Below, piece by piece: positions 1 through 13,424 of a stretch of 64,000 nucleotides of DNA. The DNA comes from Paramecium sonneborni (lineage: Eukaryota; Ciliophora; Oligohymenophorea; Peniculida; Parameciidae), in contig CAJJDN010000117.1 in NCBI GenBank assembly GCA_905182985.1, forward strand, positions 125,538 through 189,537, in the 5' to 3' direction. The notes beneath the pieces were generated by a model that ran no database searches, was not told the DNA's origin, and saw nothing but the letters and a program-made list of their open reading frames with translations. The position numbers and the translations under genes are program-made. Positions within the stretch are counted from its first letter, which is position 1. Every line of letters starts with the position of its first letter.

Positions 1-2271
1 GGAAGAGCTATCTTACATCCACTTGTTAATAAGAAAAGTCCAGTTAGAATAGCTGCCTTAGAAGCCCTTTCTGCTGTTTTGTTATGTGGAGTATGGAAAA
101 ATAATGCATTTGTCTTTGAAGTATTAACTGGATTCAAAGATCCAAATTCTGTTCCTATTAAAGCATTCTTTGAACCTATGCATCATATAAATTATTTTGT
201 AATAAAATTTAATAAATGAATAGGCTACATTGATTATAGATCCAAAATAATAAGTAAGACAGGCTTTTATTAAAGAAATTGGATTTTGGTTAAGAGGATT
301 AGCAGATAGATGGGATCATCATCCAAGACTAGTTCCTTATCTATTATCAGGACTTTTTGATAGTGATTCATCAATACAGGAAGCAGCACTTTAAATAATT
401 GAAGATGTTGGTAAGGAGTGGGAGAAAGAAAAAGAAAAAGATATTAAAAATATTTAGTAATTAGGAATAGAGCCAGCATGGACATTAGGTGGAAAATTAT
501 CATAATTACCATTGCCATAACCTTTTAAGGAAAGACCTAAGTTAGGAATGAGAGGCTTTATAAAAAATTAAGTTAGAAAAATGTGGCCAGCAATTTATAA
601 AGAAATTATTGATCATAATGATGAAAACAGACTAAGAGCCAGTCATCTTATGGCATTAGGTGTTATTTTTAGTGAAGATTATATGACTTAATTTCTTGAT
701 AACTTTATACCAAATACTATAATGGCTATCAAAACAGGTTAAACTAAAATTGAAAGAAATATTTAATCAAATGTAATTAATATCAATTTATGATTAGTTA
801 TAAAGAACTTATTAATTATTAGGAAGATTCTGTGATCATACTTCATATTCATTTATTATATTTTCAAGCATGAGAGGAAAATATATCAGAGATGAATAAT
901 ATATAAGAAGTGCCACTTAGGCTTTAAGTTGGCTTTGTTAAGGAGCTATTGAAGCAACATTCTAAGGAATAGGATCTAAAATAGATTTACTAAATAATAT
1001 TATTGATCTTTTGTGTGAAAGAGACATGATTGAAAGCATATCAACTATCAATTATTTAGAAATCTAGGAGGTATCTTTTCTATTTTATTTCTCATTAGTT
1101 ATTAACTACAGTCAAAAAATCAATTGATTAAATGGCTAATGAAGAAGAAAAAGTAGCATTCAACGATAAATATCAATATAAATTAAATTTATTAGACAAT
1201 GTGATTAATTATACCTTGAATTTCAATTCTATCTTGTTAAATTAACAAGTTTAATAGACATAAAAATTATTGTATAGAGAAAGAGTAACCTTACTTAAAG
1301 TAAATAATTTTAATATTTAATTTTTATTTGGTGATTCTGGGTGGAAAAATCTTATTTCAGAACTTATTCATTAATTACATTATGGTTCAACCTAAGTTTA
1401 TTAATTATCTGATTTAATTTAAGATTTTGTGCTTCCTAATTCTTTACCAGAACCTTGTGATTTTATTCTCAAACTTACCTAATTGTTATTGTAGTCTTTT
1501 GAATAATAACATTCTTAAGTATACTTATAGATCATCCTCAAATTATCTGCAATTGGAGCATAATGGTTAAATTCTATATAATAAAAATAATTTTCATAAA
1601 AATTACTTGATAATCTACTTATAACTTTTAGGAATATTTCTGGATAATTAAGCAAAAAGAGAGATATTGGGAAAATAATGTGTAAAGATTAATTATCACT
1701 TGATTATTATTCAAGGACTGTTATATCATTATGCAGTTCTTATTAAAAGTTTTACAAGAAGCAATATCAAATGATTATTGGTTGTGTTAGTGAATTTTGT
1801 AATTTGTTTTTACCATATCCTTCATCAAAAGTAAAATTATTTCTATATTCTTTCAAAGCATTTATTCGATAGTAAAAATCAGAAGTTTTTGTTACCAAAT
1901 TTGCAACAGTTTTGCTTTGATGCTCTCGATTAATTTGGTGGTGATTAAAGTTAGGAAAGTAGAAAACATCTTTTTTTGATGCTCTCATATATAAATCAAT
2001 TTATACCAGTTTAAGAAACATATTTGGGAGATCCTCACGTTACTGAAAATTATTAAAAATACATTCAACAATTATTGCGATTGTGTATAGAAGTAATAAT
2101 TTTTATCTATAAATCAAGGAAAAGGATCTCTAATCTTAAGATTTATACAAAATTATGATTAAAGAATTATGCAATAAAACAAGGAATAACTTTTTGTAAG
2201 AGCTTGAAATTTCAAAGCATAATAATCAATTATCAAGAGTTGAACTGTTATATGTAATAATAAATTAATGA
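1..2271 (+). CDS. DNAAF5: DNAAF5/HEATR2-like axonemal dynein assembly factor, 5' end missing
   Basis: The reading frame enters from the left edge and gives 713 codons (to TGA 2269-2271) after removing five introns: 199-223, 773-797, 1071-1098, 1831-1858 and 2093-2118. The exon total divides exactly by three. The protein is built of helical HEAT-like repeats. The stretch RPKLGMRGFIKNQVRKMWPA followed by a helix with ENRLRASHLMALG matches the arrangement seen in DNAAF5/HEATR2, and an early HPLVNKKSPVRIAALEAL repeat fits as well. The family works in the cytoplasm in preassembly of outer and inner dynein arms of cilia, which suits a ciliate. The start lies outside the window. The last two introns end in AAG instead of TAG. 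The family call rests on recalled motifs; a generic HEAT protein is the alternative. Confidence 0.72.
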
Positions 2272-2532
2272 GTAAATATTTTAATTCAAATAAAATCAAA
2301 TTTGTTTATTATAGAATTTATATTTTGTTCAATGTAATTAAATCACAATGAATATGGAATAGTATATTTGATTATTCTTTTATTAAATTGAAATTAATAT
2401 GATAATGATAATTAAAATCTATTTTATGATTGCATAATTAAATTTCTGATAAATAGGATTCCTAATAAATTTATATTAAAGAATTTTAACATTACAAAAA
2501 TTGCCACATCAGCTAAATTATATTATATTTTT

Positions 2533-5500
2533 ATGGAATAATCATTCTTGAGAAAATAAGTGAAATCAGACAACTGGTTATTTAGTGATATCACACCTCT
2601 AATTACTACCATAAACAGTATGGATGGATAAATACAAAATAATGATCTGAGAAAATTTGTCATTAAAGAGTCAGATTGTGAACATATCCTATAAAAACTA
2701 AAAGAGTAAAAATTTAGAAAAATTAATTAGTATTTTACAATCAAAGCCCTAACATCTCTACAGAAAAATCTTTCGACATTTTTTTCTTCAACGAACTATT
2801 TAATTACTTGGAATTTAAACAGTCACAGATATAATAATGTTTGGAAATTTACTAATGTTGAATTATGCAACAAATTCTTTAATAAATTTAGACAGAGATC
2901 ATATGTATAAACCCATATTATCAATATGTGGAATTATTTGTCTATCTCTTCTCAAGTATTTTTAAAGTTTTATAAATAAGAACATATTTTAATGCCAAAA
3001 CAGATCAATTTGTAAATTTATTTGTGCTTCGACTTCGATTGATATCATAATATTTAATCTATGATAAAGCTTTAAGAGTCTAATGTATAAGTAGTAAAGG
3101 TGATAGTGATAGTCATTCAGCTAATATCAATGTAAAATGATTATAAATCTTAGACTCTTCTAACTGCAGACTTAGATCAAATTATGTTAATAAATTTCAC
3201 TATAAGAGATACTTGGGAAGCCATTCTATTAATTACAGGATGTTTAATATTTTTATATCATCTTGATTCTCATGCAGGTACAATAGTTGTAATAACTATG
3301 TTATGTGCTTAAGTTTTTAATCTAATAGTTACTGCAGTAATGATGAAATCAGAAAAGTTCATGTTACAATATAAGGATTTGAGAGTTGGATTGTCAACTG
3401 ATGTGATTGAGGGAATGAAGTAAATAAAATATTTGTCATGGGAAGAAACTTTTAGCAAAAAAATTATGGGATTTAGAAATTGGGAATTCTTTATGCTTAG
3501 TTTATTAAAAGGTTTTGATGGATTATGTTCAATATTTTGGAATAATGTTAGTTATGTTCTTTTATGTACATATATAATCTCATCAGTTGGAAATGGTAAA
3601 TCTCTATCTGACTTAAACATATTTTCATTAATAGCTGTTTTTAATATGATGATATTTCCTTTAGGAATTTTACCTTGGTGTATAAATTCTGGCTTATTGG
3701 CTTATGTATCATTTAATAGAATTTCTAAATTTCTCTAATAACAGGAGATTGATCCAGATGATCGATTCTAATTACCTTATCCAAAAGAAGGAGATGTTAT
3801 ATTAATAGAAGGTTTATTATGTGAATGGCCAATAGAACATAGTGAAAAAGAAAAAAGAGCATAAAAAAAAAATTAAATTAGTGATGATATATTGGTATTT
3901 AATTAAACTGATGAAAATTCTTAATTTGTATTAAAGATAAATGAATTAAAGATTGAGAGAAATACATTAAATTTTGTAATTGGTAAAATTGGATCTGGTA
4001 AGAGTGCTCTTTTTAATGCAATATTAAATGAGTTATAAAAGTATAATTAATATGAAGGAATGTACAATAGTATTTCAATTAGATCTGATTCACTACTTTC
4101 AGGATAAAGAATGCTTACAATTAGTGATTAAATATTAATTAAAGGAAATATAGGTTATTGTTCTCAAACAACTTGGGTTTAGAATATGAGTATTCGTGAC
4201 AATATATTATTTGGATTGCCTTTTAATTAAAATTTGTATAATGAAGTGATAGATGTATGTGAAATAAGAAAAGATATAATGACATTTGATAAACAAGATT
4301 TTCATGAAATAGGACCTGATGGTAAGAATTTAAGTGGAGGATAAAAACAAAGAATTACTTTAGCTAGAGCTTTATATTAAAATTGTGATATATATTTATT
4401 TGATGATATATTTTCATCTTTAGATATTCATATAGCTGATTAGATATTTTAGAAAACAATATTGTAATTTTTAATCAATAAAGGAAAAACAGTATTATTA
4501 ATTACTTCTCATTATCGTTATTTAAATTAAGTACCTTAAACAGTGAAATCAAGAATAATTTATTTAGAAAATGGGTAAATAATAAATGATATAAATCAAA
4601 TTAATGAATATCTGTAAAAAGAATAAGAACCATAAGAAGATTAGTAAAATATTGAGGAAGAATTAGAAGAAGTGATACCAGAATTGATTAAATAATAAAG
4701 TTCTAAGAAATCTGAAAAAGAATAATTTAAAAATAAAATTGAAGAAGATGAAACTGAAAATTAAGAGTAAAGAGAATAAGGGAAGATTAATATGAATACT
4801 TGGTTAACTTATTTTAGTAGCATGAGTTGGTTCCTTTTAATAGGATGGGTGATTGTTAATTTTTTTATGTAAGGATCTATGTCTTTAATTGATTTCTGGT
4901 TGAAATCCGAATTAAAAGGTGATGAAACTTGGTTACATTAAATTACAGTTTATTATAATAATTCATTTACTGACACTTTACTTTATCTTACTTTATTTGC
5001 CTTATTGGTTACATTTGTTAGAGCTGTTTTATATGTTTCAACAGCTTTAAGATCAGCTTGGGTGCTATTCATAAAGTAAAAATAATTTTTATATTTATTT
5101 AGACTAAATAAAACATTAATGGAATCTGTTATGAAATTTTATGATAAAACAAATGCAGGAAGAATTATTAATAGAATATAAGATGATACATAAATGATAG
5201 ATGATGATTTAAGTTGGACCTTTCATTGTTTCTTAGAAAATGTTAGTAGAGTGACAGGTTTATCTATAGGGTTAGTAATACTCTAGCCTATTTTTGTATT
5301 AATATTATTTGGAGTTGTTCTACTTTATTATTAAGTGAGTAAAACTTATATCAAATCAAATAGAGAAATAAAAAGATTGAAATCAGTCAATTAAGGATCA
5401 TTACTTTAAACTGTAAATGAAACTTTGACTGGAATTAAATTAATCAGAGCTTTTGATAAAAATTCTTAATTTTCTTAAACCTTTTAAAATAAACTTTATA

Positions 5501-6679
5501 ATTGGGTAATGACTGATTAATGTGGAGAAAGATCTAAATTATGGTTTGGAGTAAGATTAAATTTGATGAGTAATTTAATACTTATTTGTGTATCAAGTTT
5601 TGTCATACTTACTGTAATATTGGATTTTTAAGATGATTATTCTGTATAAGCCTTAGCAATTACTTATTCTATGGTAGTTTTAGATAGTTTTTATGATTTA
5701 TTTTCTTTATATTTAAGAATGGAATCTGGAATAGTTTCTGTTGAAAGAGTCAAATAATATTTTAGCAATGAAACAGAAAATATTGATAAAATTTCAATAT
5801 TGCCTAAGGTTGATTTAGAAATTTGGAAGGATGTATAAGAATTTACAGAATTCAAAATAGAAAATGCAGTAACTTTTAAAAATATATTTTTAACATATGA
5901 GAATGTTTCTGCTTAAGCTAAGTTTGCTTTAAAAAATTTTTGCTTGACTATTAAGAAAGGATAGAAAATAGCATTTGTTGGGAGAACTGGATCTGGTAAA
6001 ACTTCGATATTAAATATTTTATTTGGACTTTACAATCATTAATATGGAAAGATCTTTATAAACGGAATGGATGTAATATAATTTTATAATTAACTTTTAT
6101 TAGACTTCTAAATTAACTTTAAGAGAATTAAGATCTCAATTATCAGTAGTACCTTAATTTGGATTTTTATATAATGCTAGTGTAAAAGATAATTTAGATC
6201 CACAAAATAAAACAAATAAAGAAACTATAGAAAAATTATTTATTGATACTGGATTTTAATTAAGAGGTATCAATAATACCAACAGTAATTCATGTAATGC
6301 TGATTTTATTATATCATAAAATGGATCCAATCTATCCAATGGAGAAAAATAAGTTCTCAACTTTTTGAGAATTGTTCTTATGAACAAAGAGATTATTTGT
6401 TTAGATGAAGCTACTTCAAACATGGATCCAAAAACAGATTAAGTATATAATTTTTTATTTATTCTATAGTTATTGCATGATTTACTTTTCAAATTTGCCG
6501 AAAATAGAACACTATTGGTTATTACTCATAGATTAGAAAATATTAAAATTTATGATAAGATTATTGTTATGGAATAAGGTGAAATAGTAGAATAAGGAGA
6601 ATATTAAGAATTAATTAAGATAGAAGGGGGCTTTTTCAATAAATTAATTAATCATCACCAATAATAAAAATTGGATTGA
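2533..6679 (+). CDS. ABCC/MRP-type full ABC transporter
   Basis: Five introns (2857-2891, 3132-3153, 5076-5102, 6073-6103, 6443-6469) leave 1335 codons exactly. Order of domains: a short N-terminal region with NWLFSDITPL, typical of ABCC proteins; a first membrane domain; a first nucleotide-binding domain with Walker A GKIGSGKS near residue 465, signature LSGGQKQR and Walker B IYLFDD; an acidic Gln/Glu-rich linker; a second membrane domain ending in TVNETLTGIKLIRAF; and a second nucleotide-binding domain with GRTGSGKT near residue 1120, signature LSNGEKQ and Walker B IICLDEA. As in ABCC proteins, the first Walker B ends in Asp and the second in Glu. It probably exports organic anions or conjugates across a membrane; the substrate cannot be told. 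The first intron begins GTTG and is 35 nt, so the join at 2857-2891 is the weakest part. Confidence 0.85.
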
Positions 6680-6758
6680 TATTCTATTAAGCAATTATTT
6701 TTTGTTTAAAGAGCAATATCGAGATATTTTTTTTTAATTATTATTTTATTAAATAAAA

Positions 6759-9402
6759 ATGAATGAAAGTGTTCCAATCCAGCCTATCTTATAACCAGAT
6801 GAAAAAATAAATGTCCCCTTTTTCAATTAACTGCCCAATAACATTGCTGTAAAATATATAATTATTAAAAAGGATATTTCTAATCCATCATAATAGCAAA
6901 CTTTAGAATTACTTGAGAATGCCTTTAATTAAAAACAAATTTATTTAGAGTTGGGAAATTAAAATTTAATATTACTTAATCCATTTGAAGACACCTAACA
7001 TTTGAATGATAAATAAATACAAAATTGTAAACAGTATTTCGTATAAAAAAGTAAAAGAATTAAATAGATAAAAATAGATAGTCCTTCATAATATCCACCT
7101 CATATTTTTAAATTTGCAGAGCTTGCTTAATAATCTTGCTTTTCTACAAATAATAAAAATAATACTTCATCAATTGTTACTTAAGGAATAAGTGGATCTG
7201 GTAAATCAGAAACTTCTAAAAGTATAATAAGTTATCTGGCTTCATGGTCTAAAAGTGGATTATATATTTCAACAACTCTTAATAAAGTAGAAATTGAATA
7301 AGGATTGATTTCATCAAATATCATTTATGAAGCTTTTGGAAATGCAAAAACAAAAAAAAATGCTAATTCATCTAGGTTTGGAAAAATTGTTTCAATTTAG
7401 TTTGAGAAAGGTGGAAAAATAAGTGGTACAAAAATTACAACAACACTTTTTGAAAGAACTAGAGTAACATAATTAGGTTTTATGGATAGAAATTATCATA
7501 TTTTCTATTAACTTAAAATTGCTTATGAAAGAATTGAAGAATTAAGTAAATAATAAAATTATTATCATAGAAAATTTTGCTTAATAGTATTAAGATTAAG
7601 TTGAATATGACATAGTTTAATTAGTAGAGGAAATAACAAAATTCTAACTAGATTCTGAATTTGTACTTTTAGGGACTAAAAATTAAATAACATCAAGTTC
7701 AGATGTTTAATCTATTAATTAATCAGATTTAAATTAAATTAATTAAGATTTTGAAAATTTCAAATAGCTCCTGATATCTTTTGGAGATCTTGATTTTAGT
7801 TTAGAGGATATTGTAAATATTCTTTAATGTGTTGCTGGGCTTATTCATTTAGAAGAAAATAATTATGAAAAAGCAGAAGAATTGTTAAAAATATCAAATC
7901 TCAAAGAAACTATTGATTCTAAAATTACCAATTTATAATAAAGTAAAAAATTGTAAGCAGAATCTATTGTTGATGGCATTATTATGGATTTCTATTATAA
8001 ACTATTTTGTTGGATCCAAAATAAAATTAATAAATAACTTTTCTAAGATTATGATTCAAATAAGAAGTTTATACTAAATATTTTTGATAGCTTTGGATTT
8101 GAAGTTATAGAGAATAAATAGGGTGTTTAATAGAATTAATTAGAATAACTAATGCTCAATTATGTCAATGAAAAATTGTAGAACTATTTTTATCTTCATA
8201 TAATAGAAAATGCAGAAAGTAAATTAATATTATTAATATTTTTAGATGCGTTTATTTCAGAAAATTTAACTCCAATTCCTGCTAAATTTGAAAAAAATGA
8301 TAAAATAATATCATTGATTGAAGAGGTAATCTTCAAGAGTTTAAAGGATTGTCATTTATTATCGAGAAACACTGGAGATTTGAAGGAAATAATTACTAAA
8401 TAGTCTCAAGAAAAAAATCTTAAAAATATTTTGATTGATGAATAATAATTAAAGACTAAAAAATAAGCATTAACATCAAGTTAAAATATTCATAAATTTG
8501 AATAAAACATATTAGGTATTAGACATACAGGAGGTGAAGTTTATTATTAAGTTGATGGTTTTCTATCCCGTAATAAATATAGTGTAAGTGAGAATCTATA
8601 AAATATAAATAAATTGAGTTAGAATTCTATAATTAATTCATTTGAACTACAATCTTAAAATCAAACTGTTGCTGATAATACTTTAATAGTTTGTAGAGAT
8701 ATGATTGATATTCTTAAAAAATCTGATACATGGTTTGTGAAATGCTTCTAAACAAATTATGAATTACAACCAAATAATTTTGATTAAAATGCCATTTTAA
8801 CATAATTAAAATATAGTGGAATAGATTAAATTTAATAGTTTTTAAGTTAAACTTATTACTAAACCATACCAAATGAAGAATTTTTTAATAATTATTAAAT
8901 TTTAAATAGTGGAGTAAAAAATCTATAAGAATTGATGATGTTTATAAACGAATAATTTTAAGAAATTTTTAATTAGTCTAACGTTTGTTAAATTTATCAA
9001 GGATCAAAAAATATTTTAATAAAAGATAGTTTTAAGAAATTACTTGTTTAAAAGGAACCTTTTAATTCAAACGATAAATAATTGATTAAATAAATGAACG
9101 AATAAAAGGCTTATTACGAAAAAGCTATTAAATTACTTAATGAAAAACTTTAAATTAGCGAAAAAGAGGCTATATTTTAGAAATAAAGAGCAGATAACTT
9201 TGAAGCTAATCAAAATTAATTGTTAAGTTTAATTTAGTAAATGCAAAACATTTTTTCTTAAGTAACACAATTTTGCTATATTTAATAATTTTAATAATAG
9301 GGTATGGCTAATAATCAACCATTTGAGCAAAAAACTTAGGAAAATATGGAAATTAATGATTATAATTAAAGAACTTCTTTAGGTTTTGGAGATATTTAAT
9401 GA
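6759..9402 (+). CDS. Divergent myosin heavy chain, motor with little tail
   Basis: One 25-nt intron near 7548 leaves 873 codons exactly. Myosin motor landmarks appear in order: NPFEDTQHLN, an ATP-binding loop GISGSGKSETSK near residue 145 (usually GESGAGKTE), switch I NANSSRFGK near 200, TLFERTRVTQLGFMDRNYHI just after, switch II DSFGFE near 430, a GGEVYYQVDGF segment, and the reactive-helix region FVKCFQTNYELQPNNFDQN then LKYSGI. Only about 140 residues follow the motor. They are Gln- and Glu-rich with some coiled-coil character, and I see no clear IQ motif. The motor is an ATP-driven actin motor; cargo is unknown. Class cannot be assigned; the short tail resembles ciliate or alveolate myosins. 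It lies 80 bp after the ABC transporter on the same strand. Confidence 0.85.
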
Positions 9403-9729
9403 TATCATATAATAAATATTTATTTACATTTTTTATAATAATGGAATTAGGTTTTCGTGAATAAATCAGTTTTGATTATTCTTATTTAGTTTATAAATAT
9501 ATTTATTAAAAAAATCTTTACTATTTTGAAGATTTCTTATTTGTTACAAATATTAATGAGATTTAGTGATAATTTAATCATTTTACAAGTTATGCTTTCT
9601 TGAATTAATAGATTAATAATAGTGAAAAGAAAGAACCTCTGTTTAAAAGTAATTATCTTAAAATTGTTATAATTGTTAATTATGTACTTTTCTTAATTTT
9701 ACATTTCAAAATTAATTCTAAAAAACTTT

Positions 9730-10030
9730 TCAAGCATAGATTATTTTTTTTTTTTCTTATTAAAAACATCTTTTCTCACTTTTCTAATCTTCTATTTAAT
9801 CATTAGCATTTATATAGTAATATCTTAACTACATAAGTTTCTTCTAATCTTTTTCTTTTCTCCTTTCATAATCTATCAAGTTCTTTTTTATATATTGAAA
9901 ATCTCTACCTATAAATTTGTTATTTAATACCAATAAGCAAGTAATTGAAAAAAATTTTATTTTTTATATTTATTATTAATAAATTAGATAGAATTAAACC
10001 ATCTTATTATAATTTTATTAAAGTTTTCAT
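9730..10030 (-). CDS. Small hypothetical protein
   Basis: A reverse-strand frame starts with ATG at 10030 and ends with TGA at 9730. Removing one 22-nt GTA...TAG intron leaves 93 codons exactly. The first half is hydrophobic (LIIN, FFNYLLIG), the second half is charged with a run of Lys, Asp, Arg and Gln. No family is recognised. A spurious frame is possible because table 6 has only one stop codon and random frames are long. The matching intron phase and the charged helix-like second half favour a real gene. It is followed upstream by the RING-H2 gene on the same strand, about 120 bp away. Confidence 0.4.
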
Positions 10031-10149
10031 CTCATAATGAATAAATTGATATTAAAAGAATATTAACAAGAAGATTTGAGTGTATTTTTCATTGTATCAA
10101 TTATTTTATTAACAAAATCTTTTATCATTTAATATTTTTTCATTGTAGT

Positions 10150-10621
10150 TCATTTAGAAACTTTTGTTCTACAAGTAGGGCACATGTCATTGACTTCTAG
10201 CCATTAAGTTAAGCATGCTTTATGGAATTGATGATTGCAAGAAGTAGATATTAGTAAAGCAGGAGATATAGGCATTAGACAAATTGGGCAATCTTCTAAT
10301 TCTTTGTTTTCTAAGTAAAGTTTTTCTAAATTTAATATAATTATTACATTTTGAAGTTTTCATCTCATCTATTATTCTACCTGCTTAAGTTCTTGCTTCA
10401 AATTCTATATTTTACTCTTAAAATTAGTATTCATTTGATGGAATAACTTCAGCTTGTTGTTCATCTTCTCTTTTTTTTTAAAAACATTTCCATATACAAT
10501 AAATTATCATTCCCAAAACAAATACAACTACACCACCTCCAGCAATTCCACTTGTTTATGAGTTATCATTTGTTTTTTCTTCTTAACTTAAAACTCTTAT
10601 AATCAGCTTATAAGTATTCAT
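10150..10621 (-). CDS. Single-pass membrane RING-H2 protein, probable E3 ubiquitin ligase
   Basis: From ATG at 10621 to TGA at 10150, removal of a 22-nt intron gives 150 codons. A membrane segment (GIAGGGVVVFVLGMIIYCIW) lies near residues 25-45, followed by KKRED and a charged linker. At the C-terminus is a complete RING-H2 finger: CPIC, then CNHQFHKAC, then CPTC, ending 8 residues before the stop. RING-H2 proteins bind an E2 enzyme through two zinc ions and direct ubiquitin transfer; the membrane anchor suggests an endomembrane substrate. The true start may lie further upstream: coding-like sequence continues to about 10800 but meets a TGA that I could not place in an intron. Confidence 0.72.
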
Positions 10622-11696
10622 GTATTTTAACTCAAATTAATAATCTATATATAAATATCATTTCATAATTGATTCTTAACCTGCATCTTTTATAAATATT
10701 TTTTATTTTAAATACCAATATAATTTTATAAATCAAATAACTTTTTCATTAATAGTTTATTTGAACATCAATGTTTTTAATTGCCATTATAATATGAACT
10801 TTAATAATTAAATTATAAAATTTTTATACTATAAAATACTATTTAAAAAAAAAATATCAAAAATTCATAAAATACTCTGTTGAAAATATTAAGTTCTAAT
10901 TATTTTAAGTAATTTACCTAATTATAACTTAATGAAAATATCAATCTTGAAAAGAAAATTATATTAAAATAAAATAACATTCATTTTAGAAATGAAATAG
11001 AATTTATAAATTTAGAATAATCTTTATTTTTCTTTACATATTTTTGAAATAATATCAATCTAAAGATTTCCTCATTTAAAATAAAAAAAAAAGTAATAAT
11101 TTTATAGCCTAAGTTTTTCATTGATATTTAGATACTTAATTAATGGGTAAGTGGAAGAATTTTTAACAATAAACTTAAATTATCAAATATCTTATTCTTC
11201 GAATTTAGTTTCATAAATAAATAATTTTATAACTATGAATTTTACTGGGGATAAAAGTTTAGAGTAATTAAATTTAATAAACATAAAATTAGGTACTGAT
11301 GTATTAATGACAATCATTTAGATTAATGGATGAGAAATATAAAACATATTTTTTTCATTATATGCGATTCTAAATACCTTTAAAGGTCGAGGATTAAATA
11401 TTAAGAAGAAGGAAGGATATTTTATTTATTGATTTTTGAGTTAAATAATATATGGGAAATAGAATATTGTGAAGTTTTAGCTAAAAATTATTTAATAAAA
11501 ATATTAGATTAGATGTAAAGGTGAGACTATATGAGAGAGAATGATTGTGGGAAGAATAAATTTAGTTTGTAATTATAATAGTCTTAAATCTTGATTATAA
11601 TGAAAAATGAAAATTTGAATCATTCTTTAATAAGTTTAATAAGTTTAAGAGGAATAAGAATTGGGTATAGATAATAAATATTTGTAATTAGAAATA
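10622..11696. other. Spacer between divergent genes
   Basis: Very AT-rich. Possible 5' coding sequence of the RING-H2 gene lies in the first 180 bases. Beyond that I see no conserved protein, RNA gene or repeat. It separates a reverse gene from a forward kinase gene, so it should hold both promoters. Confidence 0.4.
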
Positions 11697-13083
11697 ATGT
11701 AAAGTGAGAGAATAAAATAAAAGAAGAAAGTAAAGCATTACGAATTCCTGTATGATGCAAAGATTGGTTCAGGTGCTTATGCAAATGTTTATATGGCAAG
11801 AGACACTTATAATGACCAGAGTAATATTTTCAAGAAAATTATTAATAGCAGTGGCTATAAAGATTATAAGTAATAATCTGATTAAAAGTGATTACACTTC
11901 TTAGTAGATAGCTTAAGAAGTGGAGATAATGAAATCACTTAATCATTAGAATATAGTGAAGTTATTGGATGTATTTCATAGCACAAACAATATTTATATA
12001 GTAACAGAATACTGTAATGGGGGAGACTTAAAGGCATATTTAGTACCCCGTCAATTATCAGAGGAGAGAGCAATAGAAATATTTAAACAAATTTTAAATG
12101 GATTATAGGAATTACTTAGAAATGGTATAGTCCATAGAGATTTAAAGCCAGCTAATATTCTATTGTAGGATGGAGTATTTAAAATAACTGATTTTGGATT
12201 TGCAAAGAGAGTTTAAGTTGATTCTACAATGTCTTCTTTAGTTGGAACTCCACTATATATGGCTCCTTAGATTTTAAGAAGATTACCATACACTAGTAAA
12301 TCTGATGTATGGTCTTTGGGTCTTATATTATATGAAATGATTTACAAAACAACACCATGGCATTCTTCTAATGTTGTTGAATTACTTAATCGTTTAGATA
12401 ATGAATCCTTGAAGTTTCCGCTATTACCATAAATTGATTAAAAAACAAAGACAATAATAATAGGATGTTTAGGAAAAGAAGAAAAAGATAGATGGGGATG
12501 GGATCAACTATTTTAAACCATTTTAACAAATCAATAATAAAAAATAGATTTTAAAAATACACCAATTTGTCTTAAAAAAACATAAATATTAAAATAGGTA
12601 TCTCAATCTAATTTAATTGAACATTGTAAGACAACTAGTACTTAGGCATCTCCTATTAGATCAATTAGCACTAAAAAATTAAAAACAGCAACAAGTGAAA
12701 GTAATGTAATGACAGAATTAATTAAAAAGAAATAGTTACTTTATAAGATATTCGATTTGATGGAAAGATAATTGTAGAAATTAGAAAACTTAAATTTAGA
12801 TTAATGCAAATAATATTTGTAGGAATAGAGATCCAGATTAGTATGTGCTAATATTGAATCAATTTATAATAAGGATGATGAAAGAGAATTAATATAATAG
12901 TAAAAGATATTATAATAATATTCAATTAATTTTGGTGTATAAATTATGATTTTACTATTTAAAACTTATCGTAAAATCATGATTAAAAATTGTGAAACCA
13001 AATAATTAGTTTTTGATAATGCCGATAAACAAACAATTGATAATTGTTCTGTATTAATATAAAATTAATTCAATGTCAAGTGA
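11697..13083 (+). CDS. ULK/Atg1-like serine/threonine protein kinase
   Basis: One 28-nt intron near 11820 leaves 453 codons exactly. The kinase domain covers about residues 15-270: glycine loop IGSGAYANVY, lysine motif VAIKII, catalytic loop HRDLKPANILL, DFGFAKR, activation segment SSLVGTPLYMAPQ and SDVWSLGLILYEM. All catalytic residues are present, so it should be active. The GTPLYMAP motif and overall spacing resemble ULK/Atg1 kinases. About 180 residues follow, rich in Lys, Gln and predicted helix, with no known domain. ULK/Atg1 kinases act in autophagy, but in ciliates this family is large and also serves other processes, so the role is not assigned. Start chosen as the ATG closest to the glycine loop in frame. 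Confidence 0.85.
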
Positions 13084-13424
13084 TAATTATTCATTACATT
13101 ATTAAAAATTCCATCATCTAATATATGAAAAATTAAGTTTACATCTATTTCTAATTATTATAAAAAGTAATACAAAGTCCATGATTATGAAATGCAAATA
13201 AATACATAAGTATTATGTAAGAGTGAATATATAATATATTACTTAAGAAAGATGTTTAAAATTTATTGGATATAAACTTAGATTTAAATGATTAGAGATT
13301 TGAGTTGATAAAATTATATATTTGAATGAAGAAATCATAACTAAAATGTTTATTAGTAAATATTTATGGAGATATGAATGTTTGTTTATGATAAGTAAAA
13401 TTATAGAGTAAATTAATTAATAAT
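13084..13424. other. Short AT-rich spacer
   Basis: Lies between two forward genes. No conserved protein, RNA gene or repeat could be seen. Confidence 0.4.

Noticed and set aside
1767..1988. Reverse open frame of 73 codons
   Set aside because: It lies opposite the DNAAF5-like gene, which explains the region with five consistent introns.
3433..3738. 101-codon standard-code frame as a separate membrane protein
   Set aside because: It is the part of the ABC transporter between two in-frame TAA/TAG codons that are Gln.
9443..9567. Short forward frame beginning MELGFREQISFDYS, faintly LisH-like
   Set aside because: Ends in TGA after about 40 codons, no good intron to extend it, and similarity too weak to claim.
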